DNA of 64,000 bases, from the NCBI GenBank assembly GCA_905250125.1, contig CAJNOL010000044.1:1-64000 (forward strand), written 5' to 3'. The translations under genes and the position numbers were made by a program. Positions 40,865-52,954 of this stretch are shown piece by piece. How positions within the stretch are numbered: position 1 is the stretch's first letter; each line of letters begins with the position of its first letter. Source of the DNA: Rotaria sordida (lineage: Eukaryota > Rotifera > Eurotatoria > Philodinida > Philodinidae). The notes under the pieces were generated by a model. That model searched no databases and was not told the origin of the DNA. It saw only the letters and a program-made list of their open reading frames with translations.

Positions 40865-43637
40865 ATGCTTTCCCGAGTTGCGCTTCATTTAACTTGTCGT
40901 GGTTCATTATGTCTTCGCAATACACGCCTTATTTTTCCTTCAAATCCATATCGTCGTTTATTTGAATTACCTAGACGTGGTGAAATACGTCCATGGTATC
41001 GTCGTTTTTGGCCATTAACTATCACATTTACTATTGTTTCGGCTGGTATACCAATCTGTTATATTATTTATAGAGATTTTCCTCGAATTCAGTTATGGAT
41101 AAATAAAGACAAATTATCTCAAGAAAATTTTGATGAAAATACTGAATCTGTAACTCAATCAGAACTTGATACACTTCTTTCACAAACACAACAATTGCTT
41201 AATTCAGAACTTTATTTAAATCGTTCATCAGCTTTTATTGTACCTATACGTTTATTCTTTCGTACACTTAAACTTATTATTGTTTTTACTCCTCTTATTA
41301 TTTTTTATTTTTATCAAGACAAATTTGCTCCACATTTATATGAAAAATGGTGTTTTGCACTTAGACGGTAAAAATTTTCTAGTTGAAAGACTCATTGAAA
41401 ATTGATTTATAATTTATTTAGATCATTTGAATATTGTGGTCCTTGTTTTATTAAACTTGGTCAATGGATGGCAACTCGACCTGATCTATTTTCTGCTCAG
41501 TTTTGTTTCATATTTAATGAACTTCATTCTAATGCACCAACACATTCAGAATCTGCAACACGAAAATTATTACGTGAAAATAATATAAATATTGATTCAC
41601 CATCATCATCCAATTTTCTTTCAAAGCCAATAGCAAGTGGTGCTATAGCACAAGTCTATCGATGTAAAATTGGTAATCAAGATTTAATAATGAAAATTCG
41701 TCATCCTGGTGTTCAAAATGAAATTTATTATGATTTAAAAATTTTAAATATTCTTACACGTTTATTAACAAAATTTGTATCAAAACAAACATTTCAATGG
41801 CTTAATATTGAAGATAATATTCAATCATTTACTAAAAATATGTTATTACAAACAAATTTAATGATTGAAACAAAAAATTTACAAATATTTGAAAGAAATT
41901 TTCAAAAATATAAACCAAATATATGTTTTCCACATTTTGATCCATCATTACCATCAACACAAGATATTCTTTTTGAAACATATGAAAATGGACAATTATT
42001 AAATACATTTATGGAAACATGTAAAGATATAAAAATTAGAAAAAAATTAGCATATCTTGGTGTTAATGCTTATTTAAAAATGCTCTTTGTTGATAATTTC
42101 GTAAGTTCAACCTGATAAACAATAACTAACAAGACAACATTTCCAAGTGTTCGTTACAACCAACCGTTCAATTGCTTTTGAGTCACAGTTCATGTGGATT
42201 TATATAATGCACATAGTTTTGACTCAAAAGCAATTGAACAGCTGGAGGACTTCCCTCGTAAGTGACGTCCGTATGTAGGCAAAGTTACGAGTCGCAACAC
42301 TAAAAATGTTCGATCTCCTCAGAAAAAAAGCGTAGACACGAACTCTTTCTATCGTAAAGATAGTTTACTAAGGTCTACAAGATGTACTAAGTTCCAGCTT
42401 AAAATCAAATGGACATGTAGGAATGTTCTTTTGTAAGATGTATAATTCGGTAAACTCCAACAAAAATTCTATTGAAATTTTCGTCGTATTGACAGTAAAC
42501 AATTTAATTGTGCTGACCTATTTTACTCTTAGGATTCTACTTTTTCAAATAGAAAAATATAAAGATTAAGAGGATAGTCTCTTAATGTAAAAATATCCTC
42601 GAATATTTTTCGGGAGATTCTTACATTGTATGTGAGTAAGAAATATGAGCCTATCGATGTAAACATTCTCCGAACAGATAATATAATAGGCGAGGAAACA
42701 GAAATGTCCCGAGTGGGAAAAAAGAGTTGGTCCCCTTCCAATCTTGGAAAATTTTCGTTTTTTTCTCTAATAGTGTTCCAGCGTTTTATAGGTTTTGTTT
42801 TTGCTCACTAATTTCCACAAAAAAAAAGAGTCGTCTTCTCCAAAATCGGGTCAACTTTAATACAAACCTTCTAGTTGACTTCCTGACTTATCGCTTCCTC
42901 TCTAATCCTAGCGACCTCGACGAGTAAATAATAATTTTGTTGACTTCATTTGTATTCAGTGTCGATATCTAATATAATTCAAGTTCTAAAAAAAACTCCA
43001 TCAAGATTCTCTGATCTCCATACATCAGCAATACTATTTTATTCGATTTATTAATTGTTAGGTTCATGCAGATCTTCATCCAGGTAATATTCTTGTTCGT
43101 CTTGACGATAATTCACCTCGTGAACCAATTATAATATTTATCGATGTTGGTTTAACATCTTCACTTAATCGGAGAGATAAAAAGAATTTTTATGATTTAT
43201 TTCGTGCAATAGTAAATTATAATGGTATAGAAGCAGCAACATTATTGATAGAACGTGCTCCAAATGCTAATGAAATTGATGATCAATCAAGAATTGGTTT
43301 TCAAAAAGATATGTCTAAATTAATCGATAGTGTTCTTAAAACTCCATTAAAACAACTTGAAGTTGGATTAGTTTTACGTAATGTATTAGATTTAGGAAAA
43401 AAATATCGTATTCAAATGGAATCGAATTTTACAACACTCGCTCTTGGAACAATTATTATTGAAGGTATTGGTCGACAACTTGATCCAGATTTTGATTTTG
43501 TTAGTGCTGCTAAACCTTATTTACAAAAAGATTTTCAACTTGTTAAAATGTATTTAAATAGTGTTTTTCAACGAAATGTAGTTAATACATCGTGGTGGTC
43601 ACGATTATTTACCACGAATACATATAGTTCAGCTTAA
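40865..43637 (+). CDS. ADCK2-like atypical kinase (UbiB/ABC1 family)
   Basis: Mitochondrial UbiB-family protein linked to coenzyme Q and lipid metabolism. Three exons in phase: 40865-41367, 41422-42100, 43062-43637; 585 aa. The N terminus is basic and Ser/Leu-rich like a mitochondrial presequence, followed by hydrophobic segments (LTITFTIVSAGIPICYIIY; LIIVFTPLIIFYFY). UbiB signatures: KxGQ motif in FIKLGQWMATRPDLFS; Ala-rich loop in SGAIAQVYRC; lysine in LIMKIRHPG; catalytic loop VHADLHPGNILV; metal-binding IDVG in place of DFG. The C-terminal NFTTLALGTIIIEGIGRQLD matches ADCK2 better than COQ8. Intron 2 (962 nt) holds a small hairpin. HUS1 starts only 70 nt after the stop. Confidence 0.88.
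42160..42245. repeat. Short hairpin in ADCK2 intron 2
   Basis: gttcaattgcttttgagtca (42166-42185) is a perfect inverted match to tgactcaaaagcaattgaac (42220-42239). Pairing extends outward imperfectly (ccaacc against agctgg). Stem of at least 20 bp with a ~34-nt loop. Confidence 0.85.
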
Positions 43638-43707
43638 TTTCTATATTCTAGATATATTCTTTTTCTTTTTTTTTTTTTTCGTTATAACTTTATGAAAACT
43701 TAAAACA
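43638..43707 (+). promoter_or_regulatory. ADCK2-HUS1 intercistronic gap, possible trans-splice acceptor
   Basis: Only 70 nt separate the ADCK2 stop from the HUS1 start. The gap holds attctag just after the ADCK2 stop and then a long T-rich run. Too short for a usual promoter plus terminator; consistent with an operon gap, though the acceptor is less clear than at the next two junctions. Confidence 0.4.
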
Positions 43708-46700
43708 ATGAAATTTCGTGCCAAATTACATAATAGTACAACAATCAATAAATTTACAAGTATGTTATAATATTAATTAAAAAGAATTTGACTGATATTC
43801 ATCATAAAAATAAATGCAAGCGTTGTTCTACATTGTTGTCGGTCTCATCTATACAAAAAGGATGTTGAGCTTTTTGAAAGAAAAACAAAGCACATGATTG
43901 ATGTTTTTTTTTTCGTTTGTAATAGGAATTATTACCGGTATATCAAAAATGGCAAAATCCGGTGTACTTCGATTAACATCTGATAAATTATTTTTAATAT
44001 TGGGTGACAAATCATTTGGTGGTGGTGTTTCACTTTGGATTGAACTTGATCCAATTCGATTTTTCGATGATTATATTATGGATGGTTTATCAGCATTAGC
44101 AAATGAAATTTATATTGAAATTATGTTTGAAGAATTAGTACGTGCACTTAAACCAGCACAAGCAGCTCAATTACTTAGACTTCGTTTAATTAAAAAACAT
44201 AATAGTCCATGTTTAAGTATTGATACAGAAGTTGTATGTTTTTTTTTTAATTATTAGAAAAAATAACAAGAAAAGAAGATTCTTCTTTTTTTATTTTAAA
44301 TCATCTTTAGATTTCATCATCAATGACTGAACGACAATTTACATGTGACATTCCTATTCATTTATTAGCCCATAAACATTGGTAAATATTTTTTCCTATT
44401 ATAGAGAAAGATTTATTCCAGTTTTTTTTTAGGACTGATTTTCAAGCTCCAAATATTCCTCCATATGATGTAAGTAAAGTGTTTTTCTTTTCTTTTGTTT
44501 TTTTTTTAAATATCACAATTTATACAAGAGAGAAAAAACCGACTATAATGAACAGAAACAACAATAAAAGTAGAAGCAATTGTTTTTGGATAGTTAAATA
44601 TTGTTCCACTTGGTGTTGGTATTGTCGTTATTTGAATAATAAAACGTTCATTAGGTGTACATTCACTTGCACAATCAAGTTTTGAACATAGATCATTATA
44701 ATATATATATGAATCTTGGCATGGTATTGAAGCATTAATTGGATTTTTAATTAATGTTGAATTTGTTTTACGGACGGCAGGTAATGTTAATTGTTGATGT
44801 TCTGATTGATATGAAAATCCACCAAGACATTCTTGACCTGTATAAGCAAGTGATTGACGATTGTGTAATAAATAATTAAATGAACAATTACATATTAATG
44901 GATTATTTTCTAAATGAATTGTTGAACGTGCAAAATTGGTAAATGTACATGGATGAATTGTTTCAAGTTGATTTGAACGTAAATGTACATTTAATGATGA
45001 ATAAGTTGTTGTACGATGAAGGCCATAAAATGAACAAGTATCAAGTGTTGTTATATTATTTCCACTGAGATTAAGTTTAGCTAATCGTTTAAGCGATAAA
45101 AATTCGCATGGACCTATTTGACTTAGATTATTGGATGTAATTTTCAATTGATTTAATTCATTAAGATAACCACTATAAAAAGCTTGAGTAAAATTTTCTA
45201 TATAATTATGTGATAAATCAAGATATTTTAAACGATATAAACCAGTCCATACATGTGCAGATATTGAATGTATTTGATTATGTTCTAATTTTAATAAACG
45301 TAAATTAACAAGATAAGAAAAAACATTGGCTTCTAATATTTTTAATTGATTATGTGATAAATCAAGATAATCAATAAGAAATGGACCAGCGAATGCATTT
45401 GGATGTCTTTGAAATGTTAAATTATGTATTGATTTTAATTTATTATGTGATAAATCGATTCGTGTAAGACGATGAGAAAATCCAAATGCAAATGCTGGTA
45501 ATTGAACTATATTATTAAATGACAAATATATTTCATATAAACCTGTTGCATTGTATAAAGCTTGAGTAGGTATAGAATTAAGAGAATTATGATCAAGATA
45601 AAGATTTGATATTGGTGAAGGTTCACCGGATAATGATAATGTAAATAAATTAATTCGTTTAGTTTTTTCTCGTAATTTTAATGTTAATTCAGTTAGAAGA
45701 TGTTTATGTTCTGAATTTGATGATATTATTGAACGTTTCATTTTATAGAGTTCATTTATATCTGTTTTATCCTATTTCAAAAATAAAATTTTCTCTCATT
45801 ATTTATTTTTTTCTTATTAAATTTTTTTTTACCTCTTCATCAGACTTATCATATTCATAATCATCAAATAATTGAAATTGATCATCAATAATAGGTAAAT
45901 GTTGTTGACTAGGCCACATATCAATTAAATGTCGATGAGTTAAATTTAATTGTACAATAAGATCATATGCAAGTGAACTAGAAAATACTATATGACGTAT
46001 ATGCATATTATCAGGTATCCATTTTGTTTTATTATTAAATGTTATATTATCAAATAAATTAAATGCTAAATCAATATTCCATTCAATGACTGTATTATTT
46101 GTTGGAATTGTTTGAAATATTGGCATTAATGTTAATTTTCGATAGAAACAATCAATCCATAAACGTTTACTTTCAATTTCGCATATACATTGACAAGGTG
46201 TTGACATTGGACATGGTCGAATATATTGATTATTTGTACGTATATCGGTACCGGTTGAAAACAAATATGGTGAACATGCTGATGTAGATAATGCATGGAC
46301 GGATGATGGTAAATTAATAATATTGAGAATAAAAGTCATCGTTATTATTAGTGATGGCAATAAATTATTATTAGGAAATAAAGTAGACAAAGAAAGGGAA
46401 GAAGAAAAAGGCACTGCGATGCACCATTGCATTCTTCCTCATAGTGTCAATATTCTTGAATAACAGCTCATAAGTATCGATTAACGATAAGAGTTGAATA
46501 TACTAGAAAGAAAATAAAATGAAAAATACACAAAGAAAACTCAAGTAATATTATAATTATATTGTTTCGTGTTTTGTCATTCGAGTTGACATACTCAAAA
46601 GATTAAAGTTATTTCCGGATGTTTTCTCTGTTGATATGATAAGATAGAGAAAAAGAAAAGAACAATACATACTAGAACTGGAGATATACTATTTGTTTTT

Positions 46701-47213
46701 GTCGTTTCTAACTTTCGACATGCAAAGTATATAGTAATGTCGATTAATGTTGACGTCACTATTGATTCTATCTTTCTTTTTTTCTTATTGTATCAATCAT
46801 TATTTTCTCATTGACATCTCAATGACCTTGACAGCCTATCGAAATAATTCAAGTCACGTTTCTTATTACACATTAGATTGTTAGTATTCTTGATATTTTA
46901 TACAATAAATTTATTGATCTGTCAAATATTTCCAAAAAAAAAATAATATTTCTCTTACGATGTTCTTTATAAGCAAAAAAAAAATAATGCCATAGGGATC
47001 CGAGACAATTTACTACTAGCACGACGAGACTCGGCGCACAAGCGAATAAGTTCTTGTTATGGTTGTATATTTATCAATGTCTCTTTTTCTTTCAACCGAC
47101 AAAAAAACGTTCTAGTTCGCTACTATACTTTGCCTATATAACTAGTATGGAGTTTGCCATCTTTGAATAGGAACGACGCACACTAGTCAAAAAAAAGAAA
47201 GAAACGAGGAAAA

Positions 47214-47245
<32 letters not shown>

Positions 47246-48597
47246 CACTCTAAGAAAACGCATTGCGTGTGTGGTTGCCGCAAAGAAATAGCAGAAAAAA
47301 AGCAGAGAACTGATAGCGGTGGATTATTACCGTCATCGGAAGAATGAGAAATAATGGTGCAAGGAACTTTCCTATCGATAGAGACATAAGATTGTATACA
47401 TATAAATAAAGATAGAAAATCTAGTGTCAAGCGAAGTCAACGTTTGTCGCCAACATATTTCGAGAATAATATATGACGATGAAGAAAAAAAGAAAAGAAT
47501 AGAAGAAAATCAACGAGACAAAAATAAAATGAGTTTTCATTTTTGTCATAAGAATCTTTCTCAATTAAAATTATTTAAAATAGTATTGATATATCAATAG
47601 CATAGATTATGAGAAATATTCGATTAACTTTTGTTCTATTACCAACTCAAATGAAATAGAAAAACCAAATAATAAATTAGCCGACTCTAGTTCAAATGAC
47701 AATAATTGAAGAATAAAGATAAATTTATGTCATCACTTGATTAACTTAGAGTTGATGGGCTATGGTATTCTCAATATTTGCTACTAGAATGTTTGCTGTT
47801 GTTGTTGTTATTGTTGCTATGATGAGTGTTGATACTCACATAAAGGTCAAACTTCTTGACATGTTATATACAAATATAGACCCAAGGGACAGATCGCACT
47901 TGTGATATTTATATAATCATGTGATCTATCTTAATTCTAGTCTATAGAAATCCATATGTTTTATTTAAAAAATAAAAAAATTAAAATCAATTCAATTTTG
48001 AAAAAGAAGAAAAAATTCTTTTCCTATTTAGATTAGTATCACAATGTCCAAATTAAAAACATTAAAAAATATTATCGATCGAATGAAAGCTATGTGTAAT
48101 TATGTTGTAAGTTCTATTTAGAAAGAAGAATTTCTAATCTTCTCTATAGACATTACAAGCAAATAAATCTGGTGATATGACAGTAAAAATTGAAACGGAT
48201 ACAGCACAAGTAGCAACATATTTTACTGGTCTTCAAGGAACATCGAGAACAAGTTTGAAAATTATTTATTTTATAAAATCGAAATAATTGTAAATTTAGA
48301 TCCTATGAATGATGATCGATCTGAATGGGATATGCCAATAACACAACAATCAAGTTCATCATCAACAAATTCTATTGATACAGCTGAAGTACGTTTAGAT
48401 ATTAAGAAATTTGCACAATTACTTCATTCACAACAACCATATGCAGAAAAAATGGTTTTTAGTATGTGAAACACGTTCATTTCTTTATTATTTTCTATTG
48501 ATTTTTTTTAGATTTCTGTAATAATAGCATGTTACATATTTGTATTGTTGCAGAATATTTTACACTTCAATGTATTTTACCTTCAATTCAACTCTAG
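43708..48597 (+). CDS. HUS1: Checkpoint clamp subunit HUS1
   Basis: Subunit of the 9-1-1 (RAD9-RAD1-HUS1) ring loaded at damaged DNA to activate ATR. Eight exons in phase: 43708-43759, 43926-44233, 44311-44381, 44433-44469, 48032-48106, 48150-48252, 48300-48461, 48512-48597; 297 aa, close to the ~280 of vertebrates. Exon 1 reads MKFRAKLHNSTTINKF and joins RIITGISKMAKSGVLRLT. Other conserved stretches: DKLFLILGDKSFGGGVSLW, NEIYIEIMFEELVRALK, TCDIPIHLLAHKHW, SKLKTLKNIIDRMKAMCNY, MTVKIETDTAQVATYF, AEVRLDIKKFAQLLHSQQ, and YFTLQCILPSIQL at the C terminus. Intron 4 is 3.56 kb and contains a complete leucine-rich-repeat gene on the other strand. One donor (after 48252) is the weaker GTTTGA. Confidence 0.93.
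44506..46432 (-). CDS. Secreted or membrane leucine-rich-repeat protein, nested in HUS1 intron 4
   Basis: Two exons in phase: 45833-46432 and 44506-45771; about 621 aa. A hydrophobic N-terminal stretch (IITMTFILNIINLPSSVHA) looks like a signal peptide. It would be tidier starting at Met32 (MTFILNI). A Cys-rich LRR N-cap follows (CPMSTPCQCICEIESKRLWI, DC). From about residue 225 there are roughly 9-11 extracellular-type LRRs, e.g. LYLDHNSLNSIPTQAL, RIDLSHNKLKSI, YLDLSHNQLKILEANVF, KLNLSGNNITTL, then a C-cap (NPLICNCSFNYLL). Many N-glycosylation sequons. The C-terminal end is moderately hydrophobic (ASTFIVVSVHYSRFFLSC) and may anchor the protein, but no clear transmembrane helix is certain. The stop lies 36 nt from the HUS1 exon 4 donor. 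Family not identified more closely. Confidence 0.85.
46433..48031. other. Rest of HUS1 intron 4 / upstream of the LRR gene
   Basis: About 1.6 kb that is both intron of HUS1 (+) and presumed promoter of the LRR gene (-). It has a (GA)n tract at about 47213-47240 and a gttgttgtt stretch near 47797. No exon seen. Confidence 0.5.
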
Positions 48598-48714
48598 TAG
48601 TCAGATTATTTGTTTTTTTTTTCTTTTTGTTATTGTTACTTGATATATATTAAAAGATAACTTTTTTTTTGCTCTTTGTTATATGTACATGTTTTATTCA
48701 AGATTATATTTCAG
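48598..48714 (+). promoter_or_regulatory. HUS1-RPAP2 gap with acceptor abutting the RPAP2 ATG
   Basis: 117 nt between the two reading frames. It is T-rich and ends in attatatttcag immediately followed by the RPAP2 ATG (48715). No upstream exon or donor is available in the gap, so cis-splicing is unlikely unless from inside HUS1. Best read as a spliced-leader acceptor; the leader itself is not visible here. Confidence 0.55.
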
Positions 48715-51700
48715 ATGGCGACAGTAGAACTAACAAAAATTGATGCATTCCGAGCTAAGATTGAACAACGAAAAGCTTGTGAAAAGAAAGCATATGATAC
48801 ATGTATGCAATTAATTGAAGAAGACAAAGTCGATAATGAAACGCTAATTAATGCAGTAAATATCATTTTATTGATGTTTTCTATTAATCACCATTCTTAT
48901 GTAGGCTACTCTGATCGATCAAGAACGATATCGAGGTGTTAATGAAGATCGTGCATTAAGACAAATATGTGGCTATCCTATTTGTTCCACATCACTACCA
49001 AAAGATGTATATTAATTATGTTTTTCTAAAATGTCTATTAAAACCTATTATCAATATTTAGATACCAACTCATCAATATCATATTAATGTAAAAGTAAAT
49101 AAAGTAATTGATACAACAGAACGACGGGTAAGAAAAAATTTCAAATAAATTTTTCAATAAAAAATTTTATTTTCAGTTATTCTGTTCAACATTTTGTTAT
49201 AAATCTTCAAAATATTTCGAACGACAAATTCCTACATCACCTGTTTGGGCTCGACAACAACAACAACAACAACAAGGAAATACTCCAATAAAAATTGAAT
49301 TATTAACACATGAAAATTTAAAGTAAAATAAAACATTAAAATCAATATTATTTTTCTATTTAATAATAAATTATTTAGTAAAGAACAACATGATAGTAGT
49401 ACAATTATTTCTCAATCTAATTATAATCGATCGATGCCTAAAATATCTCATCGTCATGAATCATCATCATCTTCATCTGATAGTGATGATGATGAATTTG
49501 AAAAATTACAAATAGCTCGTGATAATTATTATAAATCTCGAGCTACACTTTCACAAAAAAAACCAACATTAGTTGAAACAAAACTTAAACAAATTTCTTT
49601 ACCTGATTATATTCGAACAGATAATACAACAATTGATTTTGTTATAATTTGTTTATATGAATGGATAACAAATAAAACGAAAGATTATCTACAAAATAAT
49701 ACAATAATATCTGATACACAAATTAATCCTCAACGATATCAACAATTAGTAAATAAACTTGATATTGAAGATATGATGTCATCTGATGGATCTCGAGCTG
49801 AAAAAAAACTTCCAACAATTGATGAATTACAAAGAACACAACCAGAAAATCAATATGAAATTAAAGTAAAAGAATTTTTCTTTGGAAAAAGTGATACATC
49901 AAAAGAGGTATGAATGCTATTAAGTGCTATTTATAACTTTAATCTATTTAACAGGAAATAACAACATTATCATCTGCTATAATATTACCACCAATTGACG
50001 CCTACTCTCAACAAACTATTCGCTTGTCAATTGTTAGTCAGAAAATCATGACATGGTCTGTCATTTCTTTTTCTTCTTTTTTACTCAATTCAGCCAATCT
50101 AATTTTAATAGTTTCAAACAAATGTTTTACGACAATGTCAAACAAACTATAGCAGAAGATTTACGATCAGCACTATCAGAATTATTATTGACATTAAGGT
50201 AATTAGATTTTAATCAGGCTTGCCAAATTCAAATTTCGAAAACTAGGAGACTTTTTTTTTTATTCAAATCATAAAATTACTTGATGGTCTTTTATCGAAC
50301 ACAACTGAAATTTATTATTCACCTAAGCGCTTGTTATATTCTGTTGTCTGATTGGAAAAGACGGATGTTTTCCTCTAACGAGAAAAAGACCTCAAGTGAT
50401 AAACAGACTTTATTGCTGAGATTTCCAATATTTAGTGAATTATGACCTGAAACTTTGTCTACATAAAGGCACTGATTAGATTAGCCTGTAGAAAAAATTT
50501 CAGAATTTTTCTATCAAATCTCTACAAGATGAAAATTTTTCATAATACCCATATTGTTTACAATAATCATGGTAATGCACTTATGTTTTAAAAAATTCAT
50601 ATTTTGAAGAGACTTAGTAGAAAAATTTTTCTACAAGCTAGTCTAACCAGTGCCTTTGTGTGAGTTAAGTTTCAGATCTAAATTCCAAAGTATAATTTTG
50701 TTTTAAAACTAGGGTCCCACAGAAAAGATTCACTAAAAATTCAAATATCTTAGGAATAAAGACCTAGCGACTCAAATTACTCTAGGATACTTACCTACTC
50801 ACTAGATTCTATCGAATGAATCTAACTTCAGCTTAAAAGCAATTTGTCACTTGGGACCTTTTCCTCATCAATGATATATAAGAAAAAGCTATTAGCGCAA
50901 TCCCAGATGTATTAAGATGTGAAACATGATGTAGATTCTATTGCTAATTACAGAGAGATTATTTCATTCTATCTATTGTGGGACACATTTTTCTTTGCCA
51001 TTCTTTTACATTATCCTCCAGAAATGAGATAAAGAATTATAACGAGACGTTATTGATATACGATCTTTGATCATATATCAACAAGGTCTGTCACGTCTGT
51101 AGTAAGTTGTTTCTCACGTGTCTATCACATCTGTGATGATTTGTTATTAAGATGTCTGTCACTTCTATGAAAAAAAAAAGGGAAAGAAGTCCAAATTACT
51201 ACTCCTATACTTCAACACTACTTTTAGATCGTGTTTCACAAAAAGGAAGATAATTAGGTGTGTGCTATATTATTAATAATTTCACGGTCATTCAGTAAAA
51301 TATAGCGACAAAATATAAAATAAACTTGATACAAAAATTGACTTGAATCAAAACAACATGAGTATGATTAAATAATAAATTATTAGCTATGTTGTTCTTA
51401 ATACTTTTGCAACATAATCATATTTTTCTGATGAACGATTCTGTTTCAACATGTCTGGATTATTGAAAAGATAATCATAGGATTGAATACTATTGTAATG
51501 AGTATTCATTTTAATTATTAATTTGCTTTTGTTTGATCATTTTTTCCATAATAAAGAATATGTCGGATTCGAGATACTCTTCTTTTTTTAAATTTTGAAA
51601 AGTAATGTTTAGTGATTGTGTTAGATGATGATGAAGCAGTTGCAAATTTTGATTGACTTTTCAGCAAGACAGAATTGACAATTTTTACTAATGCCCATTT

Positions 51701-52908
51701 CAAAAAAACCGGCGAGTGAGTACTTTTTTTCGAATAACTTTTGATAGAAATAAGATAGAGCGCTACAATTTTCACTATTGGAAAGAGAAGATAATGTCAC
51801 ATTGAATCATATATTATACGTTCTCCTAAGATGTTTTCTGAAGTTTTTTTAATCAAATTTATAAAAAAAAGGTGTCGGAAAAATGGTTCGTTTAGTATAA
51901 GAAAAAATAAAAAATGTGATTATTTTTCACAGCAATTGCTTAAAAAATTGACCTAGAGTATTTGATTAAAAATACCTATGACTTCTGGATAACTTCACCT
52001 AAAAATATGAGACTTGTGTAGTTTTGTAGGTCTTCCATCGATGGTTCGGATGTGCACATTATAATTGAAAATTTACTATAGTTTTCTGACAGGATACCAT
52101 AGTTTTCAACGAGGTTGATTGAAAACCTTAAAAAACCAAGTCGAAAAAACTAGTAATACACGATTCGATGCGTCGTTATCTTCTCTTTCTAAAGATAAAA
52201 ATCGCCACTCTCAGTCTTATTTCTATGAAAAGTTATTACGAAAACTTCTACCTGCCTCTTTTTTTTAAAAATGGGCATTGGTTAAAGTAAAGATTGTCCT
52301 CTAATGAATTTTGTACTTAACTAAGGTCATGTCCTTGCAATGAAAGCATTCGATAAACACGGAATAGATTCTTCCTGTTTATCTATAATCACGCAAGTTC
52401 CTGACATAGAGTTTGTTTATCAAAATTGATAGTCTCTGTTTTCAAGGACTCAAGTAAACACAACGTGTTTTTCTTAGTAATTCAAAATGTCTCTAAAATT
52501 CAATGTGACAAAAAGATATAAAATCAAGAAATTTGGCAACTTGATTCTAATATTTTTAATATAGAAAAAAAAAATACTAATATTTATTTTTATATACATA
52601 TTTAGTTTCAATAGTGAAAGCATAGCCTTGAAATCTAATGAATGGACAATTATGACTTTATTTCTCATTCATTTGTATGTATTAAGAATTTTCTTTTTTC
52701 TTGTTTTTATTTAATTTTTTTTAGATTGACAATAAAATTACCTGTGCTATTATCTCATTTACCAGAATCGAAAATTATTCAATCATTATTAACTACATTA
52801 AATCTCTCTTCAGATATGATTATTCATATTTTAAAATATTTACTTGAAAATCCGATTGAAAATCAACAATCATTAAACTCTATAACGAACTTTGAGGATA
52901 TTGATTAA
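48715..52908 (+). CDS. RPAP2: RNA polymerase II-associated protein 2 (RTR1-type CTD phosphatase)
   Basis: Acts on phospho-Ser5 of the RNA polymerase II C-terminal domain and in polymerase import. Eight exons in phase: 48715-48855, 48905-49006, 49062-49127, 49177-49322, 49379-49907, 49955-50055, 50112-50198, 52725-52908; 451 aa, shorter than the human protein. The RTR1 zinc-finger domain is clear at about residues 60-125: [36 protein letters not shown] and [14 protein letters not shown], with the expected Cys pairs. Then comes a Ser/Asp-rich linker ([16 protein letters not shown]). A C-terminal helical region spans the last three exons. Intron 7 is 2.5 kb and holds two foldback repeats. The exon 6 donor is GTCTGT, weaker than the rest. 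The TBC1D7 start follows 46 nt after the stop. Confidence 0.9.
50385..50870. repeat. Foldback repeat 1 in RPAP2 intron 7
   Basis: Imperfect inverted repeat: gaaaaagacctcaagtga and cataaaggcactgattaga with agcctgtagaaaaa on the left pair with tttttctacaagct, ctaaccagtgcctttgtg and tcacttgggaccttttcctc on the right. About 490 bp overall; the right arm has extra sequence. Confidence 0.7.
51017..51084. repeat. Copy of dispersed repeat shared with p190 intron 10
   Basis: The segment ttattgatatacgatctttg with atcatatatcaacaa is an inverted near-copy of 19883-19917. Weaker similarity extends about 30 bp further (aacgagacgtta against aatatctcatta). Confidence 0.65.
51650..52330. repeat. Foldback repeat 2 in RPAP2 intron 7
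   Basis: Left arm tactaatgcccatttcaaaa, cgaataacttttgatagaaa, taagat and ggaaagagaagataatg pairs with cgttatcttctctttc, cttatttctatgaaaagtta and tttaaaaatgggcattgg on the right. About 680 bp with a loop centred near 51990. No coding capacity. Confidence 0.75.
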
Positions 52909-52954
52909 TTGAATAAAGATCAGTTTTTTGTTGATAATATTGTTTATTCTAGAT
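52909..52954 (+). promoter_or_regulatory. 46-nt RPAP2-TBC1D7 gap with acceptor 2 nt before ATG
   Basis: The gap runs from the RPAP2 TAA to the TBC1D7 ATG and ends tttattctag-AT-ATG. There is no room for a promoter, and no donor for a cis intron unless inside RPAP2. This is the tightest of the four-gene cluster and the strongest sign of polycistronic processing by trans-splicing. Confidence 0.6.

Noticed and set aside
47134-47430. Minus-strand frame rich in Leu/Ser/Phe as a membrane protein
   Set aside because: It comes from a (GA)n tract translated on the minus strand, so the hydrophobic run is a simple-repeat artefact.
52909-52954. RPAP2-TBC1D7 as one fused protein
   Set aside because: A stop separates the frames, no suitable donor lies before it, and each protein has full family length alone, so two cistrons fit better than a fusion.
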